Shown piece after piece: positions 43,925 to 53,400 of a stretch of 64,000 bases of DNA. This stretch comes from Peptostreptococcaceae bacterium oral taxon 113 str. W5053 (GTDB taxonomy: Bacteria; Bacillota; Clostridia; Tissierellales; Peptoniphilaceae), in NCBI GenBank assembly GCA_000467935.1, contig KI259809.1, forward strand, positions 53,556-117,555. The letters are read 5' to 3'. Numbering within the stretch: the first letter of the stretch is position 1; every line of letters starts with the position of its first letter. A program made the position numbers and the translations under genes. The notes beneath the pieces were generated by a model. The model was not told the origin of the DNA. It was given only the letters and a program-made list of their open reading frames with translations, and made no database searches.

Positions 43925-44026
43925 CGGCAAAATTACAAAATAATCACATTACTTGATGTAAGAACGTGTGCCTACAGGTTAATCTTACAAAAGATGGTAA
44001 TGGAAGAAAAAACGCGGAGGTGTAAT
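43925..44026 (+). promoter_or_regulatory. Candidate structured leader of rpsB (S2 autoregulation?)
   Basis: The leader holds TGTAAGA (43957-43963) exactly pairing with TCTTACA (43983-43989). The 19-base loop contains GTGTGCCTACAGGTT with an inner CCTACAGG. The ribosome site is within CGGAGGTGTA. Similar GTGTGCCTxCAGGTT-containing stretches before rpsB recur, in my recollection, in other Gram-positives. A role in feedback by S2 is an inference. Confidence 0.5.
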
Positions 44027-44791
44027 ATGTCAGTTATTTCTATGAAAAATTTATTGGAAGCAGGGGTTCATTTTGGTCATCAAACCAGAAGATGGAATCC
44101 TAAAATGAAGCCGTACATTTTTACGGAAAGAAATGGTATTTATATTATTGATTTACAAAAAACGGTAAAAAAAGTTGAAGAAGCTTATTATTTTGTTCGT
44201 GATATTATCGCAGAGGGTGGTACTGTATTATTTGTAGGAACAAAAAAACAAGCTCAAGAAGCTATTGAAACTGAAGCCAAACGATGTGGAATGTATTATG
44301 TAAACCAAAGATGGTTAGGCGGAATGCTTACAAATTTCCAAACCATTTCGAAACGGGTTGAACGTCTTTTTGAATTAGAAAAAATGGAAGAAGACGGAGT
44401 TTTTGATGTATTGCCTAAAAAAGAAGTTATTAATTTGAACCGTGAAAGAGAAAGATTGGAAAAGTATCTTGGCGGTATTAAAGATATGAAAAGTTTACCG
44501 GACGTATTGTTTGTGGTGGATCCTAAGAAAGAAGATATTGCGGTTCACGAAGCAAGAATTCTTCATATTCCTGTTGTTGCCATTATTGATACAAACTGTG
44601 ATCCGGATGAAGTTGATTATGCAATTCCGGGAAATGATGATGCAATTCGCGCAGTTAAACTTTTAACTGAAACTATTGCTAATGCAGTGATTGAAGCAAG
44701 ACAGGGATTAGAAGAATCGACAGCAACAGAGGAAAATGTAGCGGAAGAAACGGTAGAACTTGAAGCTGTTCAAGAATCAGTGGAAGAATAA
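44027..44791 (+). CDS. rpsB: 30S ribosomal protein S2
   Basis: The protein begins MSVISMKNLLEAGVHFGHQT, the family start, and contains RWLGGMLTNFQTI, PDVLFVVDPKKE and PVVAIIDTNCDPD. Start at ATG 44027 with CGGAGGTG upstream; the longer frame from 43994 lies in the leader. Length 254 includes an acidic C-terminal tail of about 30 residues. It precedes tsf by 11 bases, the usual pair. Confidence 0.97.
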   Translation: MSVISMKNLLEAGVHFGHQTRRWNPKMKPYIFTERNGIYIIDLQKTVKKVEEAYYFVRDIIAEGGTVLFVGTKKQAQEAIETEAKRCGMYYVNQRWLGGMLTNFQTISKRVERLFELEKMEEDGVFDVLPKKEVINLNRERERLEKYLGGIKDMKSLPDVLFVVDPKKEDIAVHEARILHIPVVAIIDTNCDPDEVDYAIPGNDDAIRAVKLLTETIANAVIEARQGLEESTATEENVAEETVELEAVQESVEE

Positions 44792-44802
44792 GGGGGCTAA
44801 TA

Positions 44803-45477
44803 ATGGCTATTTCAGCAGCAATGGTAAAAGAACTTAGAGAGATGACTGGCGCAGGTATGATGGATTGCAAAAAAGCCTTGACTGAAACCAATGGCGACTT
44901 TGATAAAGCGGTTGATTTTTTAAGGGAAAAAGGATTGGCCGGAGCTCAAAAAAAATCTGGACGTATTGCAGCAGAAGGTATTGTTGAGTCCTATATTCAT
45001 GGTGGTCGTATTGGGGTTCTTATTGAAGTGAATTCAGAAACAGATTTTGTAGCAAAAAATGAAGAGTTTAAATCTTTTGTTAAAGATATGGCGATGCAAG
45101 TTGCAGCGTCTAAACCTAGATATGTCACTAAAGAAGAAGTGCCTCAAGAAGATATTGACAAAGAAAGAGCTTTCTTAATTCATCAAGCAATGATGGAAAA
45201 TGAAGGGAAAAATATGGATGAAGCAAAATCCAGAATGATAGCGGAGAAAAAGGTTGAGGGTAGAATGGAAAAGTTTTATGAAGAGTATTGCCTACTGGAT
45301 CAACCGTTTATTCGTGAGCCCAAAATGACTGTCAATGAAATTTTAACTAATTTAATTGCTAAAATTGGCGAGAATATAAAAATTCGTCGTTTCGTTCGTT
45401 TTGAAGTAGGCGAAGGTCTTGAAAAAAGAAACGAAGATTTTGCTGCAGAAGTTTCTAAGCAAATGGAGAATAAATAA
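44803..45477 (+). CDS. tsf: Elongation factor Ts
   Basis: EF-Ts exchanges GDP for GTP on EF-Tu. It starts AISAAMVKELREMTGAGMMDCKKAL, with the Thr-Asp-Phe-Val core in NSETDFVAKNEEF. At 224 residues it is the short clostridial form, lacking part of the second core subdomain of E. coli EF-Ts. GGGGC is a modest ribosome site. Confidence 0.96.
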   Translation: MAISAAMVKELREMTGAGMMDCKKALTETNGDFDKAVDFLREKGLAGAQKKSGRIAAEGIVESYIHGGRIGVLIEVNSETDFVAKNEEFKSFVKDMAMQVAASKPRYVTKEEVPQEDIDKERAFLIHQAMMENEGKNMDEAKSRMIAEKKVEGRMEKFYEEYCLLDQPFIREPKMTVNEILTNLIAKIGENIKIRRFVRFEVGEGLEKRNEDFAAEVSKQMENK

Positions 45478-45499
45478 TAAACATATAGTAATTTATTCA

Positions 45500-45529
45500 G
45501 ATAGGAGAACATCGATGTGTTCTCCTATC
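45500..45529 (+). promoter_or_regulatory. Perfect 12-base-pair hairpin between tsf and pyrH, without T-tract
   Basis: GATAGGAGAACA (45500-45511) pairs exactly with TGTTCTCCTATC (45518-45529) around TCGATG. No T-run follows, so it is not a standard terminator. It may stabilise or process the tsf mRNA, or be a weak Rho-independent site. Confidence 0.55.
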
Positions 45530-45550
45530 GCTGCATAAAGGGGTGTATGT

Positions 45551-46273
45551 ATGAGTTCGATTTATCAACGAGTGATTATTAAACTAAGCGGTGAAGCATT
45601 AGCAGGAGGAAAAGGGATAGGTCTTGATTCTGATACAATTGAGCAAATTTGTATTGAAATAAAAAAATGTTATGATATGGGGGTTCAGATAGCTATTGTT
45701 GTAGGTGGAGGAAATTTCTGGAGAGGAAAAGATAACGGGATTGACCGAACGACTTCTGATTATATGGGGATGTTAGGTACTACAATGAATGCATTGCGAT
45801 TACAAGCTACTCTTGAAAGCATGGATGTTTCTACTCGAGTACAATCAGCAATTGAAATGAACAGAGTATGTGAACCGTATATTCGTCGTAGAGCTATACG
45901 TCACTTAGAAAAAAACAGAATTGTAATTTTTGCAGCCGGCAGCGGAAATCCTTATTTTTCGACAGATACTACTGCAGCTCTTCGGGCAGCTGAAATTGAT
46001 GCGGATGTAATATTATTAGGGAAAAATGGAGTGGATGGTGTATATGATGACGATCCGAAAAAAAATCCCAGTGCTCAAAAATTTAATACATTAAGCTATA
46101 TTGATATTTTAAATAAAGGATTGGGTATAATGGATTCGACAGCTACTTCGCTTTGTATGGATAATGATATTCCTTTGGTTGTATTTGGAATAGACGATCC
46201 GAAAAATATTGTTAAAGTAATTCAAGGAGAAAATATTGGCACAAAGATAAGGAGGATTAAAAATGACGCATGA
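45551..46273 (+). CDS. pyrH: Uridylate kinase
   Basis: The bacterial hexameric UMP kinase. It begins YQRVIIKLSGEALAGGKGIG and has VVGGGNFWRG, DYMGMLGTTMNALRL and DTTAALRAAEIDADVILLGKNGVDGVYDDDP (motif positions about 142-172). Length 240. AAAGGGGTG precedes the ATG. It overlaps frr by 11 bases. Confidence 0.97.
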   Translation: MSSIYQRVIIKLSGEALAGGKGIGLDSDTIEQICIEIKKCYDMGVQIAIVVGGGNFWRGKDNGIDRTTSDYMGMLGTTMNALRLQATLESMDVSTRVQSAIEMNRVCEPYIRRRAIRHLEKNRIVIFAAGSGNPYFSTDTTAALRAAEIDADVILLGKNGVDGVYDDDPKKNPSAQKFNTLSYIDILNKGLGIMDSTATSLCMDNDIPLVVFGIDDPKNIVKVIQGENIGTKIRRIKNDA

Positions 46274-46820
46274 AGTAATAAAAGCATTAGAGGCGAAAGC
46301 GGGCAAAACGATTACTTATTTAAAGGAAGAATTTGCCAAAGTGAGAGCAGGAAGAGCGAATCCTAATTTATTAGACGGTATCGTTGTAGAATGTTATGGG
46401 ACACAAACCCCTTTAAATCAAATAGCATCTGTTTCTGTTCCAGAAGCAAGGATGCTATTAATTCAACCTTGGGATTCAACTTTGATTAAAGATATTGAAA
46501 AGTCAATTTTGCGTTCAGATATTGGAATTACACCTTCTAATGATGGGAAAGTGATTCGTTTACCGTTTCCGCCATTAACGGAAGAGCGAAGAAAAGATCT
46601 AGTAAAATCAATTTGGTCTACGGCCGAAACAAATAAAGTAGCAATTCGAAATGCTCGAAGAGAAGCTATAGACACCGTTAAGAAATTGGAAAAAGAAGGC
46701 GAACTTAGGGAAGACGATTCTAAAACATTACAGGAAGAAGTCCAAAAATCTGTTGATAAATTAATTGAAAAAATTGAAAATATTACAAAAGAAAAAGAAA
46801 AAGAATTAATGGAAATTTAA
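46263..46820 (+). CDS. frr: Ribosome recycling factor
   Basis: Frr splits post-termination ribosomes together with EF-G. FAKVRAGRANPNLLDGI, LLIQPWD, SDIGITPSNDGKVIRLPFPPLTEERRK and the helical end are diagnostic. Length 185 is standard. Its ATG with AAGGAGG lies inside the end of pyrH. Confidence 0.97.
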   Translation: MTHEVIKALEAKAGKTITYLKEEFAKVRAGRANPNLLDGIVVECYGTQTPLNQIASVSVPEARMLLIQPWDSTLIKDIEKSILRSDIGITPSNDGKVIRLPFPPLTEERRKDLVKSIWSTAETNKVAIRNARREAIDTVKKLEKEGELREDDSKTLQEEVQKSVDKLIEKIENITKEKEKELMEI

Positions 46821-46830
46821 AAATGTTTTT

Positions 46831-46863
46831 AAGGAACCCCAAGATGCTTTTGGGGTTCCTTTT
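46831..46863 (+). terminator. Terminator after frr
   Basis: AAGGAACCCCAA (46831-46842) pairs with TTGGGGTTCCTT (46850-46861), with a seven-base loop and T following. uppS begins 12 bases later, so some read-through is likely needed or a promoter lies nearby. Confidence 0.85.
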
Positions 46864-46874
46864 GGAGTATAATC

Positions 46875-47606
46875 ATGTTAGATAAAGATGAGATTCTTAA
46901 AGAAAATATACGGATTCCGAATCATCTGGCAATTATAATGGATGGAAACGGTAGGTGGGCTACACAGTTCAATAAATCTCGTTCTTTTGGACATTATGAA
47001 GGAATGAAGAGAGTTATTGACATCGTAAAAGCGAGCTCTGATATTGGGATTAAATACTTAAGTTTATATGCATTTTCTACCGAAAATTGGAAAAGACCAT
47101 TAGAGGAAGTTAGTTATTTGATGGATTTAATACTTGTTTTTTTAAACAAGCAAATCAAACATTTGCATGAAAATAACGTAAAGCTTAACATCTTAGGAAT
47201 ATTGAATCAATTGCCTCCTAAACAAATAAAAAAAATTGAAGAAGCTTTAAAATTAACGGAAAACAACACGGGGCTGATTCTGAATATTGCATTAAATTAT
47301 GGTTCTAAAGATGAAATATTTCGTGCAGTAAAAAAGATGATAAATGATGTGTGGATTGGAGCAATTGATAAAGATTCTATTACGGAAGAATTATTTTATA
47401 ATCAATTGGATACAGGAAATATGCCGGATGTAGATTTATTAATTCGTCCTGGTGGAGAAAAAAGGTTAAGCAATTTTATGTTGGTGCAGAATGCTTATAG
47501 TGAAATTATTTTTACAGATGTTTTATGGCCGGATTTTAGTGAAAAAAAACTGATTCAATGTTTAGAGGAGTATACACTTAGAGAACGTCGTTTTGGAGGT
47601 TTGTGA
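46875..47606 (+). CDS. uppS: Isoprenyl transferase (undecaprenyl diphosphate synthase)
   Basis: UppS makes the C55 lipid carrier for cell-wall synthesis. HLAIIMDGNGRWA holds catalytic Asp23. SLYAFSTENWKRP and LLIRPGGEKRLSNFMLVQNAYSE (motif about 194-216) are diagnostic, with Pro in place of the more common Thr in RTxGE. Length 243. It overlaps cdsA by four bases. Confidence 0.96.
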   Translation: MLDKDEILKENIRIPNHLAIIMDGNGRWATQFNKSRSFGHYEGMKRVIDIVKASSDIGIKYLSLYAFSTENWKRPLEEVSYLMDLILVFLNKQIKHLHENNVKLNILGILNQLPPKQIKKIEEALKLTENNTGLILNIALNYGSKDEIFRAVKKMINDVWIGAIDKDSITEELFYNQLDTGNMPDVDLLIRPGGEKRLSNFMLVQNAYSEIIFTDVLWPDFSEKKLIQCLEEYTLRERRFGGL

Positions 47607-48388
47607 TGAAAAATTTACTAACCAGATTTATTAGCGGTTTAGTTGTGTTATTAATCATATTCTTAATGCACTTTTACTCTGAATATTTTTTACTTCCTGG
47701 AGTAATAATTTTATCAACGTTTATGTTAGTTGAACTAAAAAATGCATTTAAGAATAAGGGAATTTCTACAAGAATATGGATTGCAATATGTTTAAACTTA
47801 CTATACATTGCAGCTTTTTATGCCAACTCATTACCGATTATTATATTTTTAATTTTATTTACAGTGATTTGTGGTTTTTTTCAGATTATTTTCTTGGACT
47901 CAGGAAAAATTTCAATCGGAAGCTCTCAACTTTTTATCAATATATATATTTCATTATTTATGAGTCATTTATTGTTCTTTAAAGGCTCAGTTTATGCATG
48001 GTTGATTTATATTATTGCATTCGGAACAGATACATTTTCCTATTTGCTCGGTTCTCTATTTGGAAAACATAAATTAATACCTAAAGTAAGTCCCCAAAAA
48101 ACCATAGAAGGAGCTATAGGAGGAATTATAGGGTCCATATTATTGGCAATGGTATTTTCTATGCTGACAAATCAAACTCATATTCGAGAAATATTGTTGA
48201 TTTCAGCTTTTGGTGCAATAGTATCTCAAATTGGAGATCTCACGGCATCACAAATTAAAAGAATGGTTGGAATTAAAGATTATGGAAAAATAATTCCGGG
48301 ACATGGAGGAATATTAGATCGTTTTGACAGTGTGCTTATAGTAGCGCCGTTTCTTTACTGGATGCTTTATTTTAATCAAATCATATAG
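47603..48388 (+). CDS. cdsA: Phosphatidate cytidylyltransferase
   Basis: CdsA makes CDP-diacylglycerol from phosphatidate. Several membrane segments are visible. The family signature near the C-terminus appears as SQIGDLTASQIKRMVGIKDYGKIIPGHGGILDRFDS (about 209-244; key residues Asp in GDL and in LDRFDS). Length 261. It is followed 11 bases later by rseP; the dxr gene that usually lies between is absent. Confidence 0.95.
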   Translation: MMKNLLTRFISGLVVLLIIFLMHFYSEYFLLPGVIILSTFMLVELKNAFKNKGISTRIWIAICLNLLYIAAFYANSLPIIIFLILFTVICGFFQIIFLDSGKISIGSSQLFINIYISLFMSHLLFFKGSVYAWLIYIIAFGTDTFSYLLGSLFGKHKLIPKVSPQKTIEGAIGGIIGSILLAMVFSMLTNQTHIREILLISAFGAIVSQIGDLTASQIKRMVGIKDYGKIIPGHGGILDRFDSVLIVAPFLYWMLYFNQII

Positions 48389-48399
48389 GTGGTGATATA

Positions 48400-49410
48400 T
48401 TGATAAATATTTTATTGGTTATTTTTATTTTTTTGTTTGTGATTTTATGGCATGAATTTGGTCACTTTTCTATAGCCAAGATGGTAGGTGTAAAAGTTAA
48501 CGAGTTTTCAATTGGAATGGGTCCCAGAATTTTTCATAAGAAAAGAGGAGATACTGAATATTCTTTTCGTGCAATTCCCGTTGGAGGATTTGTCTCTATG
48601 GAAGGTGAAGAAGAGAACAGTTCAGATCCAAGAGCATTTCAAAATAGTTCCATTATAAAACGAATGGCCATTGTGGTTGCAGGAGCAACTATGAATTTTA
48701 TTTTGGGATTTCTTGTATTATTACTTTTATATATCATGCGTGGTGTTGACATACCAAAGATTAAATCTTTTACTCCGGAATCTAATGCACCTATTTCCGG
48801 TTTGGAAGTAGGTGATCGAATTATCAAAATGGATTCAAATACCGTTAACTCCTGGGATGATGTTTTGACATTGATGTCTAAAAATTCAGGGGAAAATGTA
48901 AAACTTCAAATTGAAAAAAAGGATGGTAGTGTTAACATTATTTCAATCAAGCCAATTGAAAAAGAAGGACGATATATGTTAGGAATATACCCGGATACAG
49001 AAGCAATAGGAATATTGTCTGCTATTCAAATGTCCGGCTATACTTTTAGGGAAATGTTTATGTCTTTAATCAATTTTTTACAATCCATATTTAGAGGTGG
49101 AGTAAAAATAAAAGATATTTCGGGGCCGTTAGGGGTTGTAAATGTTCTAGTTCAAGCTGCAAATCAAGGCATTATACAAGTTTTGTTTTGGGTTGCTTAT
49201 ATTAATATTAATTTAGGCGTGATAAATTTATTGCCGCTTCCAGCACTTGATGGAGGCAAGTTTATCTTTTTGATCGTCGAGGCTTTAAGAGGAAAACCCA
49301 TTTCACCCAGCAAAGAAGGGTATGTTCATTTGGCAGGTTTTATGTTGTTAATGATCTTATTAATTGTTATTACTTTTCAAGATGTATTAAACCTTATTGG
49401 AGTAAAGTAA
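48400..49410 (+). CDS. rseP: Site-2 membrane zinc protease RseP/RasP
   Basis: An intramembrane protease that clips anti-sigma factors and signal peptides. HEFGHFSIAK has the HExxH site (His18-His22). A single PDZ domain lies at about 125-195 (GLEVGDRIIKMD). The second zinc motif is in NLLPLPALDGGKFIF. Length 336. The start is TTG with GGTGGTG upstream; no better ATG is available. Confidence 0.94.
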   Translation: MINILLVIFIFLFVILWHEFGHFSIAKMVGVKVNEFSIGMGPRIFHKKRGDTEYSFRAIPVGGFVSMEGEEENSSDPRAFQNSSIIKRMAIVVAGATMNFILGFLVLLLLYIMRGVDIPKIKSFTPESNAPISGLEVGDRIIKMDSNTVNSWDDVLTLMSKNSGENVKLQIEKKDGSVNIISIKPIEKEGRYMLGIYPDTEAIGILSAIQMSGYTFREMFMSLINFLQSIFRGGVKIKDISGPLGVVNVLVQAANQGIIQVLFWVAYININLGVINLLPLPALDGGKFIFLIVEALRGKPISPSKEGYVHLAGFMLLMILLIVITFQDVLNLIGVK

Positions 49411-50460
49411 ATGAGAAAAAAAACAAAAAAAATATATGTAGGGAATATAGCGATTGGAGGAAATTCACCGGTAACGATACAGAGTATGACAAATACTCCG
49501 ACACAAGATGCAAAAAAAACAGTTGAACAGATTTTACAGTTAGAAAATGAAGGTTGTGAGCTTGTGCGAGTAGCTGTTTCCAATCAATTTGATTTGGCTG
49601 CAATCAAAACTATAAAAAAAAATATTCATATACCTTTGATTGTCGATATTCAATATGATCATAAATTGGCAATTGAATCTATAAAAGCAGGTGCCGATTG
49701 CTTAAGAATAAATCCTGGGAATATCGGTGATGACGAATGTGTAAAAAAAATTGTGAAAACGGCTAAAGAATATCATATATCGATGAGAATAGGAAGCAAT
49801 TCAGGCTCCCTATCAAAAAAATTTTTAGAAAAATATCAAAAGGTATGTTCAGATGCAATTGTAGAAAGTGCAATAGAACAAATTCATCTTTTAGAATCAA
49901 TGGAATATTATGAAATGAAATTGTCTTTAAAGTCCAGTTCTGTTCCGATGACAATGGAATGTTATGAAAAAATCAGCAAATTGTGCGATTATCCTCTTCA
50001 TTTGGGAATTACCGAAGCGGGACCGGGAATAGACGGTATTATTAAATCTTCGATTGGAATAGGAGGTCTTCTCTCGCAAGGAATTGGAGATACGATAAGG
50101 GTGTCTTTAACAGATGCTCCTATTGAGGAAGTTAAGGTAGGAAAAAAAATCTTAAAATCACTAGATTTATATCACAGCGGCATCAATCTAATTTCCTGTC
50201 CTACCTGTTCCAGAACAAAAATTGATTTGATAGAAATCGTAAATAAAGCGTATTCAAAATTGGAGAAAATTGATGCAAGTCTTACGATTGCTATTATGGG
50301 GTGTCCTGTAAACGGTCCAGGGGAAGCAAGGGAAGCGGATTATGGGATTGCAGGAGAGAACGGTAAGGGTATCATTTTTAAAAAAGGGCATATTATCAGA
50401 CGAGTTGATGAAGATAAGCTCTTAGACGGTTTATTAGAGGAAATTGAGAAAGGATTGTAA
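49411..50460 (+). CDS. ispG: 4-hydroxy-3-methylbut-2-enyl diphosphate synthase (IspG)
   Basis: The penultimate MEP-pathway enzyme, a [4Fe-4S] protein. SCPTCSRTKIDL and MGCPVNGPGEAREADYG provide the cluster cysteines and glutamate. GGNSPVTIQSMTNTPT opens the TIM barrel. Length 349 is normal. It begins directly after the rseP stop and is followed by polC, the usual order. Confidence 0.97.
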   Translation: MRKKTKKIYVGNIAIGGNSPVTIQSMTNTPTQDAKKTVEQILQLENEGCELVRVAVSNQFDLAAIKTIKKNIHIPLIVDIQYDHKLAIESIKAGADCLRINPGNIGDDECVKKIVKTAKEYHISMRIGSNSGSLSKKFLEKYQKVCSDAIVESAIEQIHLLESMEYYEMKLSLKSSSVPMTMECYEKISKLCDYPLHLGITEAGPGIDGIIKSSIGIGGLLSQGIGDTIRVSLTDAPIEEVKVGKKILKSLDLYHSGINLISCPTCSRTKIDLIEIVNKAYSKLEKIDASLTIAIMGCPVNGPGEAREADYGIAGENGKGIIFKKGHIIRRVDEDKLLDGLLEEIEKGL

Positions 50461-50462
50461 CT

Positions 50463-53400
50463 GTGCTTAGTTTATATGATTTGTTAATGAATAATAAGAT
50501 TGTACCTGATAAATTTGAACAGGGTGAAAGATTAAAAAAAATATTAATAGAAAAATGTGAATGGGATCGAGATGTAGATTCTCTTACGATTTATATTCAA
50601 GATTTAGATGATACTGCTGAAACTGTAAAAATATTGGATTTATTTAAAAAAGTTGATTTGTCGATAAAACGAATAAATCTTGTAAAGGTGGAAATGCCTA
50701 ATAAAAATCAAGTTTTAACGATTCAATCTATTAGAGATTTTTTAAACACTCTTACAAATGAATATTCTGGATATATAGAATTTTTAACTTCTCTGGAAAT
50801 TAACAAAGATAAAAAAACATTAATATTTAATATTGATAATATAATTATTTTTGAACAAATAAAAAAATCTACCCTTTCAAATGTTTTAATTGAGCATATT
50901 AAAGAAAGGTACAATACGCAATATGATGTGAAATTTCAATTGAATAAAAGTTTTTTAAAAGAGAATACTTTTTTAAATCAGTCTGATGAAAGTATTCATG
51001 AATTAGCAGAGAAAGTATCGGAAAAAGCCAAGGATAGTATAAAGAGAAAAGAATCTTCTGAGCGTTTAGAAAAAATTAGACAGAAATCTAAATTATCAAT
51101 GGAGGAATTTAGAAAACTTTCACAAATTTTCGTTCGTGACCTGAATTCTGATATTACAGAATGCTTAATTATTGGAAAACTGATAAATATGTCTGAAAGA
51201 GATCTTTCTCAAGGAGTAAGCGGTTTAAATAAAACAGTTGTTGTAATGGATATTTATGATAAAACAGGGACAATATCATGTAAAACTTTTATAAAAAATA
51301 ACGAACTGGAACAATTCCACAAGGAAGTCAAAGTGGGGAATTACTACAGAATTGCAGGGAAACATCAATATGATTCATACGACAAAGCGATGCAAATTCA
51401 AATAAAGCTTATTGAACCGATAAAAAGTAAAAGCTCATCAGATGATGCAAAACAAAAACGCACAGAACTTTGTGTACATACAAAAATGAGTATGGCTGAT
51501 GGATTGGTCGATATAGAAGAACTAATGAAACGTTTGGTTAAATGGGAACATAAAGCTGTTGGCATAACAGATATCGATGTGGTTCAAGCTTTTCCTGAGG
51601 TGGCGGAAATATCAAAAAAATATGGGATTAAAGTTGTGTATGGACTTGACACAACCTTAATAGAAGAAAAAGAAACTATTTTCATTGGGGTAGGAGATAA
51701 TAAGGCATATTCAAAATTTGTAGTATTTGATATCGAAACTACAGGCTTGTCTCCTCAATATGATAAAATTACTGAAATAGGGGCTGCAAAAATAGAAAAT
51801 GGTGTAATTGTAGATACTTTTAATCAGCTTATTAACCCAGAAAAATTAATACCTAGAAAAGTTGAATCATTGACGGGCATTACAAATGAAATGGTAAAAG
51901 ACAAACCACTTATTAATCAAGTTTTGCCAGAATTTATTCAATTTTGTGAAGATGCAGTTTTGGTAGCTCATAATGCAGACTTTGATACCAGTTTTATATT
52001 TAAAAATGTGAATGACTTAAATTTGAATTTCCGTCCCCCATATATTGATACATTACCCATGGCGAGGGTAATTTTAACGGATTTAAAAAGACATCGTCTG
52101 GATACATTGACTAAATATTACAAAATAACACTGGAAAATCATCATAGAGCGAAAGATGATGCGGTGGCTACTGCTCATGTTTTTATGAAATTACTTGAAA
52201 CAGAAGGAATTAAACCTCCTTTTTCATTGACCAAAGATTTAAATCAAATCGGAAATCAGTTGTTATTAAAGCGATTTGGTGGGAATAGAATTAAACTATT
52301 GGCTCTTAATCAACAGGGAATTTATAATTTATATCAAATAGTAACGGAATCTCACTTAAATAGTTTTTATGGTCGGGCCAAAGTGGACGTGGAGTTTTTG
52401 CAAACTCATAAAGAAGGCCTGCTCGTTGGTTCTGGAGGTTATGGGAGTGAACTCTATAATCTATTAGAGAGAGGTGTTTCTGATAAAATATTGACGGATC
52501 AAATCAATAAATATGATTTTATTGAAATTCATCCGCCTGTGACGTTGTATTGGAGAGAAGATAAAGAGTTATCCGGTGAGATATTCCAGTACGAAAGACT
52601 AATAAAACGATTAGTCTCTCTAGGAAAAAAATGTAACAAAATAATTATCGCTACAGGGAATGTTTATTACCTGGATGCCGAAGATGCTAAGATGAGAGAA
52701 ATTTTATATGTGGGAGGGCAACCACGTTATTTTGACGATTTTGCTTCTTCGTTATATTTTAGAAATACATCGGATATGTTAAATCAATTTTCTTTTTTGG
52801 GCGAATCTTTATCGAAGGAGCTGGTAATTTATAATCCTCAAAAAATAGTTGATATGGTTGAAGATGTCCATATTATTTTACCGGGAACTTATTCTCCATC
52901 TATTCCTGGTAGTGATGATATGCTAAGGGAGATGACCTATAGAAAAGCAAAATCTATTTATGGTGACGTTTTGCCTGTAGAAGTCTCCAGTCGTTTAGAA
53001 AGAGAGCTGACTTCGATTATTAGCAATGGATACTCTGTACTTTATATTATCGCACAAAAATTAGTAACCAAATCAAACAGGGATGGATATTTGGTTGGTT
53101 CAAGGGGTTCGGTAGGTTCTTCTTTTGTAGCAACTATGGCTGATATTACAGAAGTTAATCCTTTATCACCACATTATATTTGCCCGAATTGTAAATATAG
53201 TGAGTTTATAAAAGACGGAAGTTATCAATCCGGTGTGGATATGCCAGATAAACTTTGTCCGAATTGTAAAACTGAATTAAAAAAAGATGGACACGAAATT
53301 CCTTTTGAAGTGTTTTTAGGTTTTGAAGGAGACAAAGAACCTGATATTGATCTTAATTTTGCAGGAGAATATCAATCTACAGCACATAAATATATTGAAG

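Noticed and set aside
43994..44026. Upstream start of rpsB at 43994
   Set aside because: The extra 11 residues do not belong to S2, and CGGAGGTG is correctly spaced for ATG 44027.
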